From the NCBI RefSeq assembly GCF_005519465.1, contig NZ_CP027858.1, forward strand, positions 4,154,001-4,218,000: DNA of 64,000 bases, given 5' to 3'. Both the position numbers and the translations under genes were made by a program. Positions 17,240-25,340 of this stretch are shown here, in pieces (position 1 is the stretch's first letter; each line of letters begins with the position of its first letter). The stretch is from Streptomyces clavuligerus. Lineage in GTDB: Bacteria; Actinomycetota; Actinomycetes; Streptomycetales; Streptomycetaceae. The notes under the pieces are model-generated. The model worked only from the letters and a program-made list of their open reading frames with translations, had not been told where the DNA came from and did not search any database.

Positions 17240-17977
17240 TCAGGCCCACTCGGTCAGCGAGGCGCCCCCGGCGGCCCCCGGGCGCCCGGCCGGCGGCACG
17301 GCGCCCGGGCCGGTGCCGACCGCCGGGTGCGCGGTGTCGATGAGATGCCCGAGCAGGGAGATCAGCGCCCGGACCGAGGAGCGCAGATCCCGCGCGTCGC
17401 ACTCCACCAGCGGCGTCCCCGGCAGCAGGTCCAGCGCGGACCGCAACTCATCGGCGGAGTGGTGAGGACTGCCGGGGAAGACGTTCACCGCGACGGCGAA
17501 GGGGAGCCCCAGCTCCTCCAGATTGCCGAGCGCGTCGAAGGAGGCGGCGAGATCCCGGGTGTCCACGAGCGCCAGCGCCCCCAGCGCCCCCCGGGCGAGA
17601 TCCCGCCACGCGGGCAGGAAGCGCTGCTGCCCCGGGGTGCCGAAGAGATAGAGCACCAGCGCGCCGTCGATGGTGATCCGCCCGAAGTCCAGGGCGACGG
17701 TGGTCGTGGTCTTCCCGCTGTCGACGAGGGTGTCGTACCGGGCGCCCGCCTGGGTCATCATCGCCTCGGTCGACAGCGGTCTGATCTCCGACACGGTGCC
17801 GATCAGGGTGGTCTTGCCGACCCCGAGCGGCCCGACGACGAGGATCTTCGCCGCGCCCGCCACGCTGGAGCTGACGTACTTCCCGTGCTGCCCCGCGGGC
17901 CGGGCACCCGGCGGTATGTACGGGCCCGGTTGTCCCGACGCCCGCTCGTGGGCGTCAGAGACGGCTTTCGAGGCCAT
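17240..17977 (-). CDS. cvnD: Conservon GTPase CvnD
   Basis: The protein has 245 residues. A Ras-like P-loop GPLGVGKTT lies at about residues 49-57, then a switch-like TTTVALDFG and FGTPGQQRF, which is DxxG-related. Conservon GTPases are thought to receive signals from the membrane kinase-like CvnA through CvnB and CvnC, like a bacterial G-protein relay. The start overlaps cvnC by 23 bases. The C-terminal 40 residues are Gly/Pro-rich and poorly conserved. It is last in the four-gene operon. Confidence 0.92.
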   Translation of the reverse strand: MASKAVSDAHERASGQPGPYIPPGARPAGQHGKYVSSSVAGAAKILVVGPLGVGKTTLIGTVSEIRPLSTEAMMTQAGARYDTLVDSGKTTTTVALDFGRITIDGALVLYLFGTPGQQRFLPAWRDLARGALGALALVDTRDLAASFDALGNLEELGLPFAVAVNVFPGSPHHSADELRSALDLLPGTPLVECDARDLRSSVRALISLLGHLIDTAHPAVGTGPGAVPPAGRPGAAGGASLTEWA

Positions 17978-18314
17978 GGAGGACCTTTCTGAGCATGGTC
18001 ACATCGGTGCGTTCGGCCGGTGGGATGGGTGGCCGGATCACGATCAACCCCCATTCGACGAGGTCGGCGAGGAGCACCTGGACCACCGAAGGCGGGTGCC
18101 CGAGGTGTGCCGCCACCTCCGCGACCGACAACAGTCCCTGACAGTGCGTCAGTATCTGATGGTGTTCCGGCTGGAGGGACGGGGGGAACGCGGCGTCGGT
18201 CGCCATCACCAGGGTCTCCCAGGCCAGCGGCTCGCCGCCGGTCCCGGAACGCCCCCTGGTGATCACATACGGGCGTACCGCCGACGGCGTCCGCTCCTCC
18301 GGACGGTCCGTCAT
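17955..18314 (-). CDS. cvnC: Conservon protein CvnC (DUF742)
   Basis: The protein has 119 residues; the ATG at 18314 overlaps the cvnB stop as ATGA. It contains the DUF742 signature: RPYVITRGRSG near the N-terminus, then a winged-helix-like core (LSVAEVAAHLGHPPSVVQVLLADLVEWGL) that looks DNA-binding or protein-binding, and ERTDVTMLRKVLHGL at the end. Longer versions of this frame extend antisense through cvnB and are not real. Confidence 0.92.
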   Translation of the reverse strand: MTDRPEERTPSAVRPYVITRGRSGTGGEPLAWETLVMATDAAFPPSLQPEHHQILTHCQGLLSVAEVAAHLGHPPSVVQVLLADLVEWGLIVIRPPIPPAERTDVTMLRKVLHGLESRL

Positions 18315-18757
18315 GAGGATTCGGTCACGGGTTCCCGGGGCTGGGTCGACAGATGAGCGCCGATCTTCGCCACCAGCAACTGCATCTGCTGGGCGACCAG
18401 CCCCACATCCGCCTCGGTGTCCGTGGCGACGCCCAGGTGCGCGCCCACACCCGCGTGGGTGAAGAGGACGAAGCCGTGCTCGGACTCCAGCATGAGCTGG
18501 CGCACTCCGGCCCCCCGGCCGAAGAGCAGCGCCGCGGTGGACCGCCCGGTCATGTTCATCGCCGCACAGGCGGCGGAGAGCGCCTCCGCCTCGGCCACGC
18601 TCAGCGAGGCGACCGGGCCGGTGAGACGGTCGGCCGAGGCATGGCCGAGCCGCAGACCGTCCTCGGAGACCACCACCGCGTGCCGTACGCCCGGGATCTC
18701 GGTGAGGGGCCGCAGCATCCAGCCCAGATCGGGGAGTCGGGTGATGGTCCCGGTCAT
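18311..18757 (-). CDS. cvnB: Conservon roadblock/LC7 protein CvnB
   Basis: The protein has 148 residues with ATG at 18757 overlapping the cvnA stop. It is a roadblock/LC7 domain protein (LRPLTEIPGVRHAVVVSEDG at the N-terminus, then AALLFGRGAGVRQLMLESEH). Such proteins dimerise and regulate small GTPases, consistent with a role between CvnA and CvnD. The overlap at both ends shows tight translational coupling. Confidence 0.93.
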   Translation of the reverse strand: MTGTITRLPDLGWMLRPLTEIPGVRHAVVVSEDGLRLGHASADRLTGPVASLSVAEAEALSAACAAMNMTGRSTAALLFGRGAGVRQLMLESEHGFVLFTHAGVGAHLGVATDTEADVGLVAQQMQLLVAKIGAHLSTQPREPVTESS

Positions 18758-20520
18758 GGCCGACCTCCAGGGTGCGCATCGGGTTCGGGGGAAGAGAAAG
18801 AAGGAAGCGGGGGGAAGGAAGGGAGGGAAGGAGCGGGGGCGGGGTGGAACTCCCCGGCCACGGCCGCCCGGCCGCGCCGGGAGCCCGACACCACGCTGGC
18901 GATCGAGGCCCGCGCCGCCTCGGGGGTCCACACGGCCCGCCCGCCCGGCACCGCGGGCGCCTCGGGCGGCTCGGGCGACAGCGCCGTCCGGGCGGCGGCC
19001 TCGACGGCCGCCCCTCTGCGGCTGCGCCGTCGCGGCAGCGCGCCCGGGACCCCGTCCACGACCGCCGGGCCCGGCTGTTCGGGCGGCAGCGGCTGCCGGG
19101 TCGGCGGCGGTCTTCCGTCGCCGCCGCCGCGCACCGGGAACGGCTCCTGGTACGCGGGCGCGTGCTGGGGTGTGTCCGGCGGCACGGGCACGGCCACCGG
19201 CACGGGTGCCGACATCGTTGCCGCCCCGTGCCCCGGGGGGACACCGTAGGGCTCCCCGCCCGGGCCGTAGGGCTCCGCGCCGCCGCCGTACGGGACCGCT
19301 GCCCCGTACGGGACCGGAGCGCCCGCGCCGGGACGGTCGTCGGGACCCGCCTGCCGCCGGGAGGTCCGCCGGGGCAGCCCCGGCCCCGGGGCACCCGCCG
19401 GGGCCTCGGTCAGCAGCCGGTGCGGAACGAATGTCACCGCCCGGGTGCCCCCGTACGCCGACGCCCCGGTCAGCTCGACGTTGAAGCCCAGCTGCCGCAT
19501 CCAGCGGCCCACACAGGCGAGCCCCAGCCGGGGCACCGAGCCGAGCCGCGCCAGATCCCGTTCGTCCCGCAGCCGGGCGGTGGCCTGCCGCAGCACGTCC
19601 GGCGGCATGCCCACACCCGCGTCGTCGATCTCCACCACGGCCCCGGCGCCGACCTCGCGGACGGTCACGACCACCCGGGTGCCGGCGGGGGAGAACGCGG
19701 TGGCGTTCTCCAGGAGTTCGGCGATGGCGTGCATCAGGGCCTCGACCGCCGGGGGCGCCGCGTACAGATTCTGTCCGCCGTGCACCTCGATCCGGGTGAA
19801 CTCGACGATCCGGGACTGCGCGCCCCGGACGCAGTCGTAGAGCGAGACCGGCGCGGCCTCCCGGCGGGTGGGCCAGACCCCGCACATCACCAGCAGGGTC
19901 TGCGCCTTGCGGGTCATCTGCGCGGCGGCGTGGTCGGCCTTCATCACCTCGGCCATCAGCGCCGGGTCCTCGATGGAGCGCTCGACCCGGTCGAGCACCT
20001 GCTGCTGGACCGTGGCCATGGCGTGCACATTGCGGGCGACGGACTCGAAGGCGTTCTGCACGGAGTCGCGCAGCGCCCGTTCCCGGCGGACGGCGTCCTG
20101 GGAGGCGAGGGCGTCGACGACGGTGGCGAGCGCGTGGGCGAAGCGTTCGCCGGTCTCGGCGGCGGGGGCCAGCGGGCCCGGTACCGCGACGGGTCGCCCG
20201 CCGGGGCGCAGCCGCTCGGCGATCGCGGGCAGCCGGACCGCCGCGAGCCGTTCCACCTCGGCGCCCCGGGCGGCGGCGGTGCGCCGGTCGGCGGTCCGCA
20301 GCGCGCGCTCGGCGCGCAGCAGCCGCAGCAGGGACAGGGCCCACACCAGGGTGAGGGCGGCCAGCGCGGCACAGGCCGCGGCCAGGATCTGGAGGCTGCC
20401 CGCCGCCGTGTACCGGTCGGCGAGCACGGCGCCCGATGCGACGGCCGCGAGGACGGCCGCGGGCGGCCACCACGGCACCGGGCGGGCGGCGTGGCCGGGG
20501 CCGCCGGGTGGCGGGCTCAC
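18754..20520 (-). CDS. cvnA: Conservon membrane histidine-kinase-like protein CvnA
   Basis: The most plausible start is one of two adjacent GTG codons at 20523 or 20520 (VVSPPPGG), giving about 588 residues. The frame open to a TTG at 20778 begins in promoter-like DNA. Two membrane helices at about residues 20-70 of the short form are followed by a coiled region, a nitrate/sulphonate-sensor-like helical part and a HATPase domain with N-box ELLENATAFSP and G-boxes DDAGVGMP and GLACVG. No phospho-accepting H-box is obvious, as in other CvnA. A long Pro/Gly-rich C-terminal tail ends over a homopurine tract (plus strand 18785-18840). Confidence 0.85.
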   Translation of the reverse strand: MSPPPGGPGHAARPVPWWPPAAVLAAVASGAVLADRYTAAGSLQILAAACAALAALTLVWALSLLRLLRAERALRTADRRTAAARGAEVERLAAVRLPAIAERLRPGGRPVAVPGPLAPAAETGERFAHALATVVDALASQDAVRRERALRDSVQNAFESVARNVHAMATVQQQVLDRVERSIEDPALMAEVMKADHAAAQMTRKAQTLLVMCGVWPTRREAAPVSLYDCVRGAQSRIVEFTRIEVHGGQNLYAAPPAVEALMHAIAELLENATAFSPAGTRVVVTVREVGAGAVVEIDDAGVGMPPDVLRQATARLRDERDLARLGSVPRLGLACVGRWMRQLGFNVELTGASAYGGTRAVTFVPHRLLTEAPAGAPGPGLPRRTSRRQAGPDDRPGAGAPVPYGAAVPYGGGAEPYGPGGEPYGVPPGHGAATMSAPVPVAVPVPPDTPQHAPAYQEPFPVRGGGDGRPPPTRQPLPPEQPGPAVVDGVPGALPRRRSRRGAAVEAAARTALSPEPPEAPAVPGGRAVWTPEAARASIASVVSGSRRGRAAVAGEFHPAPAPSLPSFPPLPSFSSPEPDAHPGGRP

Positions 20521-20950
20521 CACGGCGACCGCCCCGCGCGGGCCGTCGGGTCCGTCCCCCGGGGGACGGGGGCGGTGTGCCCGGGGCAGCGGGGGCCCGT
20601 GCGGGAGGGGGCCGGGCCGTCCGGGAGGACCGCGGCGCCCCGGGTGACCACGACGTGAACGACGACCACGAAGACCGAGCCTTTCACGAGGACTTGCACG
20701 GGGTCCGGGCGCCCGGGGAGCGGACAGGGCGCCGGATTCCCGCGTAAGAATCGAGAGCAGTCCGAATCCTACGATCAACGGACCGTGTTCGAATATGAGT
20801 TGGGCAGGTCACATCAGATTGTCGCTGCGTTCGTTCGCGTTTCGTGCTAGGTGCCACGTGTCACGGCGGCACGGCTCCACCCGAGGGCGCCCGCGCGGAA
20901 CCCCGCGGGCGGGCCGCCGCTCTGCCGCGCGCCACCGGTCCCATGGGCGG
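20521..20950. other. Intergenic region between cvnA and the sigma factor
   Basis: Both neighbours are on the minus strand. The stretch contains an AT-richer patch at 20745-20830 (a likely cvnA promoter, with TAGGAT on the minus strand near 20769). A weak hairpin (GCCCGCG/CGCGGGC, 20889-20910) may end the sigma-factor transcript. A 60-codon minus-strand frame (20517-20699) whose stop overlaps the cvnA GTG could be a leader peptide, but its composition is not convincing. Confidence 0.5.
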
Positions 20951-21871
20951 TCAGTCCTCCGCCGTGAGGCCGCGGCGCAGCCGGACCAGGGTGCGCGAGA
21001 GCAGCCGGGAGACCTGCATCTGGGAGATCCCCAGCTCCTCGCCGATGTCCGACTGGGTCATGTCGGCACCGAAGCGGAGCGAGAGAATCCGGCGGTCCCG
21101 GTCCGGCAGCCCGGCGATCAGCGGTTTGAGCGACTCGATGTACTCGACGCCTTCGAGCCCGCCGTCCTCGTAGCCGATCCGCTCGGCCAGCGTGCCGTCG
21201 TGCTCCTCGTTCTGCGGCCGGGCGTCCAGCGAACTCGGGGTGTACGCGTTGCTCGCGACCATGCCCTCGACCACCTCGTCCGCGCCGATGCCCAGGTACT
21301 CGGCCAGCTCGGCGACGGTGGGGGAGCGGTCGAGCCGCGCGGTCAGCTCGTCCCCGGCCCGGGCCAGGTCGAGCCGCAGCTCCTGGAGGCGCCGGGGCAC
21401 CCGGACCGACCAGCTCGTGTCCCGGAAGAAGCGTTTGATCTCGCCGATCACGGTCGGCATGGCGAAGGTGGGGAACTCCACTCCCCGGCTCAGCTCGAAC
21501 CGGTCGATCGCCTTGATCAGACCGATGGTGCCGACCTGGACGATGTCGTCCATCGGCTCGCTGCGGGAGCGGAAGCGGGCGGCGGCGAACCGGACGAGCG
21601 AGAGGTTCAGCTCGACCAGCGTGTTGCGGACGTACGCGTGTTCATGGGTGCCCTCTTCGAGCCGGGCGAGCCGGGCGAACAGGGTCTTCGAGAGGGCGCG
21701 CGCGTCGACGGCGCCGATCGCGCCGATGCGATCGATGCCGCCGATGCCATCGATCTCGGCGATCGTGCTGGTCTCGGCGATCGTGCCGGTCCCGTCGGCG
21801 GCGGGGGCCGCGCCGGTCCGGTCGGCGGCGCGGGTCGTGCTGAGGGTGGTGGGGTCCAGCCGGGGTGACAT
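20951..21871 (-). CDS. SigB-family RNA polymerase sigma factor (group 3)
   Basis: The protein has 306 residues; the ATG at 21871 has GGAGG six bases upstream. Region 2 (LVRFAAARFRSRSEPMDDIVQVGTIGLIKAIDRFE), region 3 (RVPRRLQELRLDLARAGDEL) and region 4 (DIGEELGISQMQVSRLLSRTL) are all intact, as in SigB/SigF/SigI-type stress sigma factors. The first 60 residues are a low-complexity segment of Ile/Ala/Gly/Asp repeats encoded by a GATCG-rich DNA repeat. It is divergent from STAS and HATPase genes that probably control it by partner switching. Its position next to those genes suggests SigI, but I cannot assign the orthologue surely. Confidence 0.93.
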   Translation of the reverse strand: MSPRLDPTTLSTTRAADRTGAAPAADGTGTIAETSTIAEIDGIGGIDRIGAIGAVDARALSKTLFARLARLEEGTHEHAYVRNTLVELNLSLVRFAAARFRSRSEPMDDIVQVGTIGLIKAIDRFELSRGVEFPTFAMPTVIGEIKRFFRDTSWSVRVPRRLQELRLDLARAGDELTARLDRSPTVAELAEYLGIGADEVVEGMVASNAYTPSSLDARPQNEEHDGTLAERIGYEDGGLEGVEYIESLKPLIAGLPDRDRRILSLRFGADMTQSDIGEELGISQMQVSRLLSRTLVRLRRGLTAED

Positions 21872-22143
21872 GGGTCTCCTCCATGGTTCTCGGCATATGG
21901 CTGCCGAAGCCGTGCATGCGCTGCGGTGAGCGGCGCCTCCAAGCCGGTTGAGGGGTGGCTGTGTCGTTTCGTTCCCTGTCAGCCCTACCGGTTCGCCCCA
22001 CTCCGAGGCAAGTAGCATTTGCCCGATATAAGGCTTTCCTTGGGAAGTTCCACTGGCCCACCCCCGTCAGAAAGGCGTAGGGTTCGACGGACCAGAGACG
22101 TCACACCAGGCGGCGTACGACGACACGGTGAAGAGGGACGGAC

Positions 22144-22512
22144 ATGGACCGCGGGACGGCCGGCAGCGCACATCGGGGCCGGCTTCTGGTCGAGGTCCGG
22201 ACCGAAGGTGTCAGCGAAGTGGTGACCCCGGCGGGAGAGTTGGACCACCACACCGCCGACGCGCTCAGCACCCCGCTCGACGCCGCCCTGGAGCAGGGGC
22301 GTTCCCGTCTGGTCATCGACTGTTCACGGCTGGAGTTCTGCGACTCCACCGGACTCAATGTGCTGCTCTCCGCCCGGCTGAAGGCGGAAGCGGCCGGGGG
22401 AGGGGTCCATTTGACCGGCTTGCGGCCCGTCGTGGCACGAGTGCTGGAGATCACCGGGGCGGAGGCGGTCTTCACCGTCCACCCCTCCCTCCGTGAGGCC
22501 CTGTCCGGCTGA
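22144..22512 (+). CDS. Anti-sigma factor antagonist (STAS domain)
   Basis: The protein has 122 residues; the ATG at 22144 has AGAGGGA upstream. The STAS fold is recognisable from VTPAGELDHHTADALSTPLD, the phosphorylatable serine in DCSRLEFCDSTGLNVLL and the final LEITGAEAVF. When unphosphorylated it should bind the HATPase anti-sigma factor and release the sigma factor. It lies divergent to the sigma gene, with the kinase gene about 220 bases downstream, so the three make a complete partner-switch module. Confidence 0.93.
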   Translation: MDRGTAGSAHRGRLLVEVRTEGVSEVVTPAGELDHHTADALSTPLDAALEQGRSRLVIDCSRLEFCDSTGLNVLLSARLKAEAAGGGVHLTGLRPVVARVLEITGAEAVFTVHPSLREALSG

Positions 22513-22733
22513 CCGGCCGGACCGCACCGTCGTCCCTTCCGCACTTCTCCCGGTTTCGTGAGTGTTGTCACCTCGCGCGAGGGCAGGAGAACTCCCGCCG
22601 GTCCCCGCGCGCCGGAGCGTCCCGGCGCGCGACGACCGGCCATGGCGGCCGGGCGCGTTCCCTTCCGCTTCAGTGCGGGACAAGGGCGACAGAGAACAAT
22701 GGCGTACTGGTGATTCGGTGAGGTGAAGCGCTG

Positions 22734-23264
22734 ATGAGCACCACCCGGCCGCAACAGCCGGGCGACCGCGGCCACGAGCCGCAGGTCGTCACAGGCGTAC
22801 CCGCCGAGAGCGGCGGCGGTGTCGACGGGCCGCCGCCCGCCCGCCCGGCGTACGGGGGGCCCGCGCGCCGCCTCGCCCTGGGCAGCGCCAGCGGCATCGT
22901 CCCGCTCGCCCGTGACTTCACCCGGCAGGCGCTGTACGACTGGGGCTGGCTGCCCGCCGCCACCGCCGACCGCAGGGCCGCCGCCGAGGACGTCCTGCTG
23001 GTCGTCTCCGAGCTGGTCACCAACGCCTGTCTGCACGCCGAGGGCCCCGAGGAGCTGACCGTCGCCTGCGACGGCAAGGTGCTCCGCCTCGAAGTCACCG
23101 ACCGGGGCACCGGCCACCCCGCGCCCCGCACCCCGCACCGCGCCGGACGGCCCGGCGGCCACGGCATGTTCATCGTCCAGCGGCTCTGTCTGGACTGGGG
23201 CGTGTTGCGGACACCGGGGGCACCCGGCAAGACGGTCTGGGCGGATCTGGCCGCCCCGGCGTGA
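22734..23264 (+). CDS. Anti-sigma factor / serine kinase (RsbW-like HATPase)
   Basis: The protein has 176 residues. A poorly conserved N-terminus of about 45 residues is followed by a HATPase_c_2 domain: N-box VSELVTNACLHAEG, G1 box VTDRGTGHP and G2 region GGHGMFIVQRLCLDWG. It is expected to bind the SigB-type factor at 20951 and phosphorylate the STAS protein at 22144. The ATG at 22734 has GAGGTGAAG upstream. The 220-base gap before it may carry a separate promoter. Confidence 0.9.
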   Translation: MSTTRPQQPGDRGHEPQVVTGVPAESGGGVDGPPPARPAYGGPARRLALGSASGIVPLARDFTRQALYDWGWLPAATADRRAAAEDVLLVVSELVTNACLHAEGPEELTVACDGKVLRLEVTDRGTGHPAPRTPHRAGRPGGHGMFIVQRLCLDWGVLRTPGAPGKTVWADLAAPA

Positions 23265-23485
23265 CGGAGGGCGCCCGCGCGTCCGTTCCGGCGTGACGGG
23301 CGGTGCCCGCGCGTCTGTTCCGGTGCGGGGTGTTCGTCCCCGTACGAAGGTGTTGTGGAGCATTCGACAAGACGCGCACCGCGTCTTCCCTCCCCGGGTG
23401 CCCCGGCGTACCTTGAGCCCCCATCTGATGTTCCGTCAGCAGTTCGTCAGTGACCCGATGCCCCGGGGACAGGAGGGGATTCGCG

Positions 23486-24184
23486 GTGAGGTACCGGAAA
23501 CGGACGGCTCTCGCACTCTCGGCCGCGCTGGCGGCCCCGGCGGCGCTGCTCGCCGCCCCGGCCGCGCACGCCGTCGTCGTGGACGTCGACTATCAATGCG
23601 TCACCCCGATCGGCCCCAAGTCGGCGGTGTCGCCGATCGACATCAAGGCGGTGCGCAGCGGTGACGCGTACCGGCTGACGATGTCGTTCCGGAAGGGCGT
23701 CTCGTCCAGCCCGGTGGAGCTGGGCAAGGGGGCGATGAAGCCCAGCGCGCGGATCGAGCTGGGCGGGGCGGAGACCGGCACGGTGGCGGTGAGCGGCCCG
23801 GCGAACACGGAGGCCGTCCCGGCCAATACGCCGATCAGGATAAGCGACCTCTCCGGGACCTATACCCCGAAAGCGACCGGGAAGGTCACGTTCACCGCCG
23901 GGGTGCTCACGATCAAGGCCCTCGGGACCACGACGACGTGTACGCCGAAGAACGACCCGGGGCCGTCGCTCGAACTCGATGTCACCGGCTCCGGCGGGAC
24001 GGATTCCGGTGGCACCGACTCCGGCGGGACGGGGGCTTCGGGCGGCTCCGGCGGCGGGGAGCTGCCCAGGACCGGCCCGCTCGACTCGGCGGCGGCGCTC
24101 GGCACGCTCGGCGGGACGGTGCTGCTCGCGGGCGCGGCGGGCGTGCTCTGGCTGACCCGGCGCGGCCGGAGGGCCACCGGCTGA
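23486..24184 (+). CDS. Secreted protein with LPXTG-like cell-wall sorting signal
   Basis: The protein has 232 residues from the GTG at 23486, with AGGAGGGG about 9 bases upstream. A signal peptide (RYRKRTALALSAAL through AHA) occupies residues 1-30. The mature part is a beta-rich domain with two cysteines (YQC and TTTTC), followed by a Ser/Gly/Thr repeat linker, LPRTG, a hydrophobic helix and a TRRGRR tail. This is the classical sortase substrate layout. A related secreted gene follows 30 bases downstream, so they form an operon. The role on the cell surface is unknown. Confidence 0.8.
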   Translation: MRYRKRTALALSAALAAPAALLAAPAAHAVVVDVDYQCVTPIGPKSAVSPIDIKAVRSGDAYRLTMSFRKGVSSSPVELGKGAMKPSARIELGGAETGTVAVSGPANTEAVPANTPIRISDLSGTYTPKATGKVTFTAGVLTIKALGTTTTCTPKNDPGPSLELDVTGSGGTDSGGTDSGGTGASGGSGGGELPRTGPLDSAAALGTLGGTVLLAGAAGVLWLTRRGRRATG

Positions 24185-24213
24185 ACCGGGCGCGTCCGAG
24201 GAGGGTCGTGGAC

Positions 24214-25212
24214 ATGAGCGGGGAGAGGGCCCGGGGGCCCGGAGCGGCGTTACCGGAGAACGGGCTTCCCCGCCGGGCCCGTGCGCTCCCCCCGGTCCGT
24301 ACCCGTGTGCTCTCCCCGGTCCGGGCCCTGGCGGTGGCGCTGCTGCTCGTCGCCCTGCCGGCCATGGCGTCCGCCGCGACTGTGGAGCGTTGGGACGGGA
24401 CACCGCGCGGAATCCAGCTCTCCCACCGGGTGGCGGCCCCGGGCACGGAGCTGACCGTCAGCGGCGCGGGCTGGCGTCCCGGCGCCCTGCTCACCCTGCT
24501 GATCTGCGGCCAGAACATGATCGGCGGGACCAACACCTGCGCCAACGCCGACGGACGGGCCGTCACCACCGACGCCCGGGGCGCCTTCAGCCGGACCCTG
24601 CCGGTGGCCGCGCCGCCCCGGCCCTGCCCCTGTGTGGTCCATGTGGCCGCCGTGACCGGTGGGGCCGCCGCCGAGGACGCCGTCCTGGCCGTCGAGGGCC
24701 ACCCCACCGCGCCGCTGCCCCGCCCCCGGGGAACGGGCCGGCTCACCGCCCTGACCACGGCCCGGCTCGAAGGGGAGTCGGGTCTCCTGGTCCGCTTCGG
24801 CGCGCCGCCCGCCCGCCGTCTCGTCCTCACCGTCGGCAACCTCGGCACCACCCCGGTCAGGGACCCGGTCTTCCGGCTCGGCACCTCCCGCGGCGTCTTC
24901 GCCCCCCAGTGGGAGGAGCGCCGCTGGCGCGGGACCGTGGCGCCGGGCGCGAAGGCCGTGATCGAGCTGGACGTGGAGCTGGCGGCGGGTGCCCACGGGG
25001 CGTACGAGATCGCCGTCCGGCACGGCGGCAGGACCCTCGCCACCCAGCCCTGGGAGGTCGCCCGGCCCTGGGGCGTCACGGCCTTCTGGGTGCTGCTCGC
25101 GCTCGTCGTCCCGGCGGTCCTCTTCCGGCTCGGCATGGCGGTCGTGGACCAGGTCCGCCCGCCCGTGGCCGGGGGGACGGCGGCGGCGCCCGCGGCCGGG
25201 TCCCCGCCCTGA
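24214..25212 (+). CDS. Membrane-anchored secreted protein with a neocarzinostatin-like domain
   Basis: The protein has 332 residues; the ATG at 24214 has GAGGAGGG upstream. An N-terminal signal helix (VRALAVALLLVALPAMASA) is followed by a domain resembling the neocarzinostatin/IPT-like fold (GTELTVSGAGWRPGALLTLL, four Cys including CGQN, TCAN and RPCPCVV). A beta-sandwich region follows, then a C-terminal transmembrane helix (VTAFWVLLALVVPAVLFRLG) and a short cytoplasmic tail. It lies in an operon with the LPRTG protein. Binding of a small molecule or glycan is possible but not shown. Confidence 0.65.
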   Translation: MSGERARGPGAALPENGLPRRARALPPVRTRVLSPVRALAVALLLVALPAMASAATVERWDGTPRGIQLSHRVAAPGTELTVSGAGWRPGALLTLLICGQNMIGGTNTCANADGRAVTTDARGAFSRTLPVAAPPRPCPCVVHVAAVTGGAAAEDAVLAVEGHPTAPLPRPRGTGRLTALTTARLEGESGLLVRFGAPPARRLVLTVGNLGTTPVRDPVFRLGTSRGVFAPQWEERRWRGTVAPGAKAVIELDVELAAGAHGAYEIAVRHGGRTLATQPWEVARPWGVTAFWVLLALVVPAVLFRLGMAVVDQVRPPVAGGTAAAPAAGSPP

Positions 25213-25264
25213 TCCACCGCCGACCCGCCGCGCGGCCCCGGGGCCGGCCACTGCCCGGAGAGAG

Positions 25265-25310
25265 CGAGAAGGGCCGCCGCCCGGTGTGCGCCGGGCGGCG
25301 GCCCTTCTCG
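25265..25310. terminator. Strong bidirectional terminator
   Basis: A 20-bp perfect stem (CGAGAAGGGCCGCCGCCCGG and its complement) around a 6-base loop, placed between the convergent surface-protein operon and the peptide transporter. Confidence 0.9.
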
Positions 25311-25340
25311 TGTCCGTCGGCTGTCAGACGGGTGCGGACG

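Noticed and set aside
20521-20778. CvnA start at the TTG at 20778
   Set aside because: The region looks like promoter DNA, the residues are Arg/Gly/Pro-rich without domain, and no ribosome-binding site is present.
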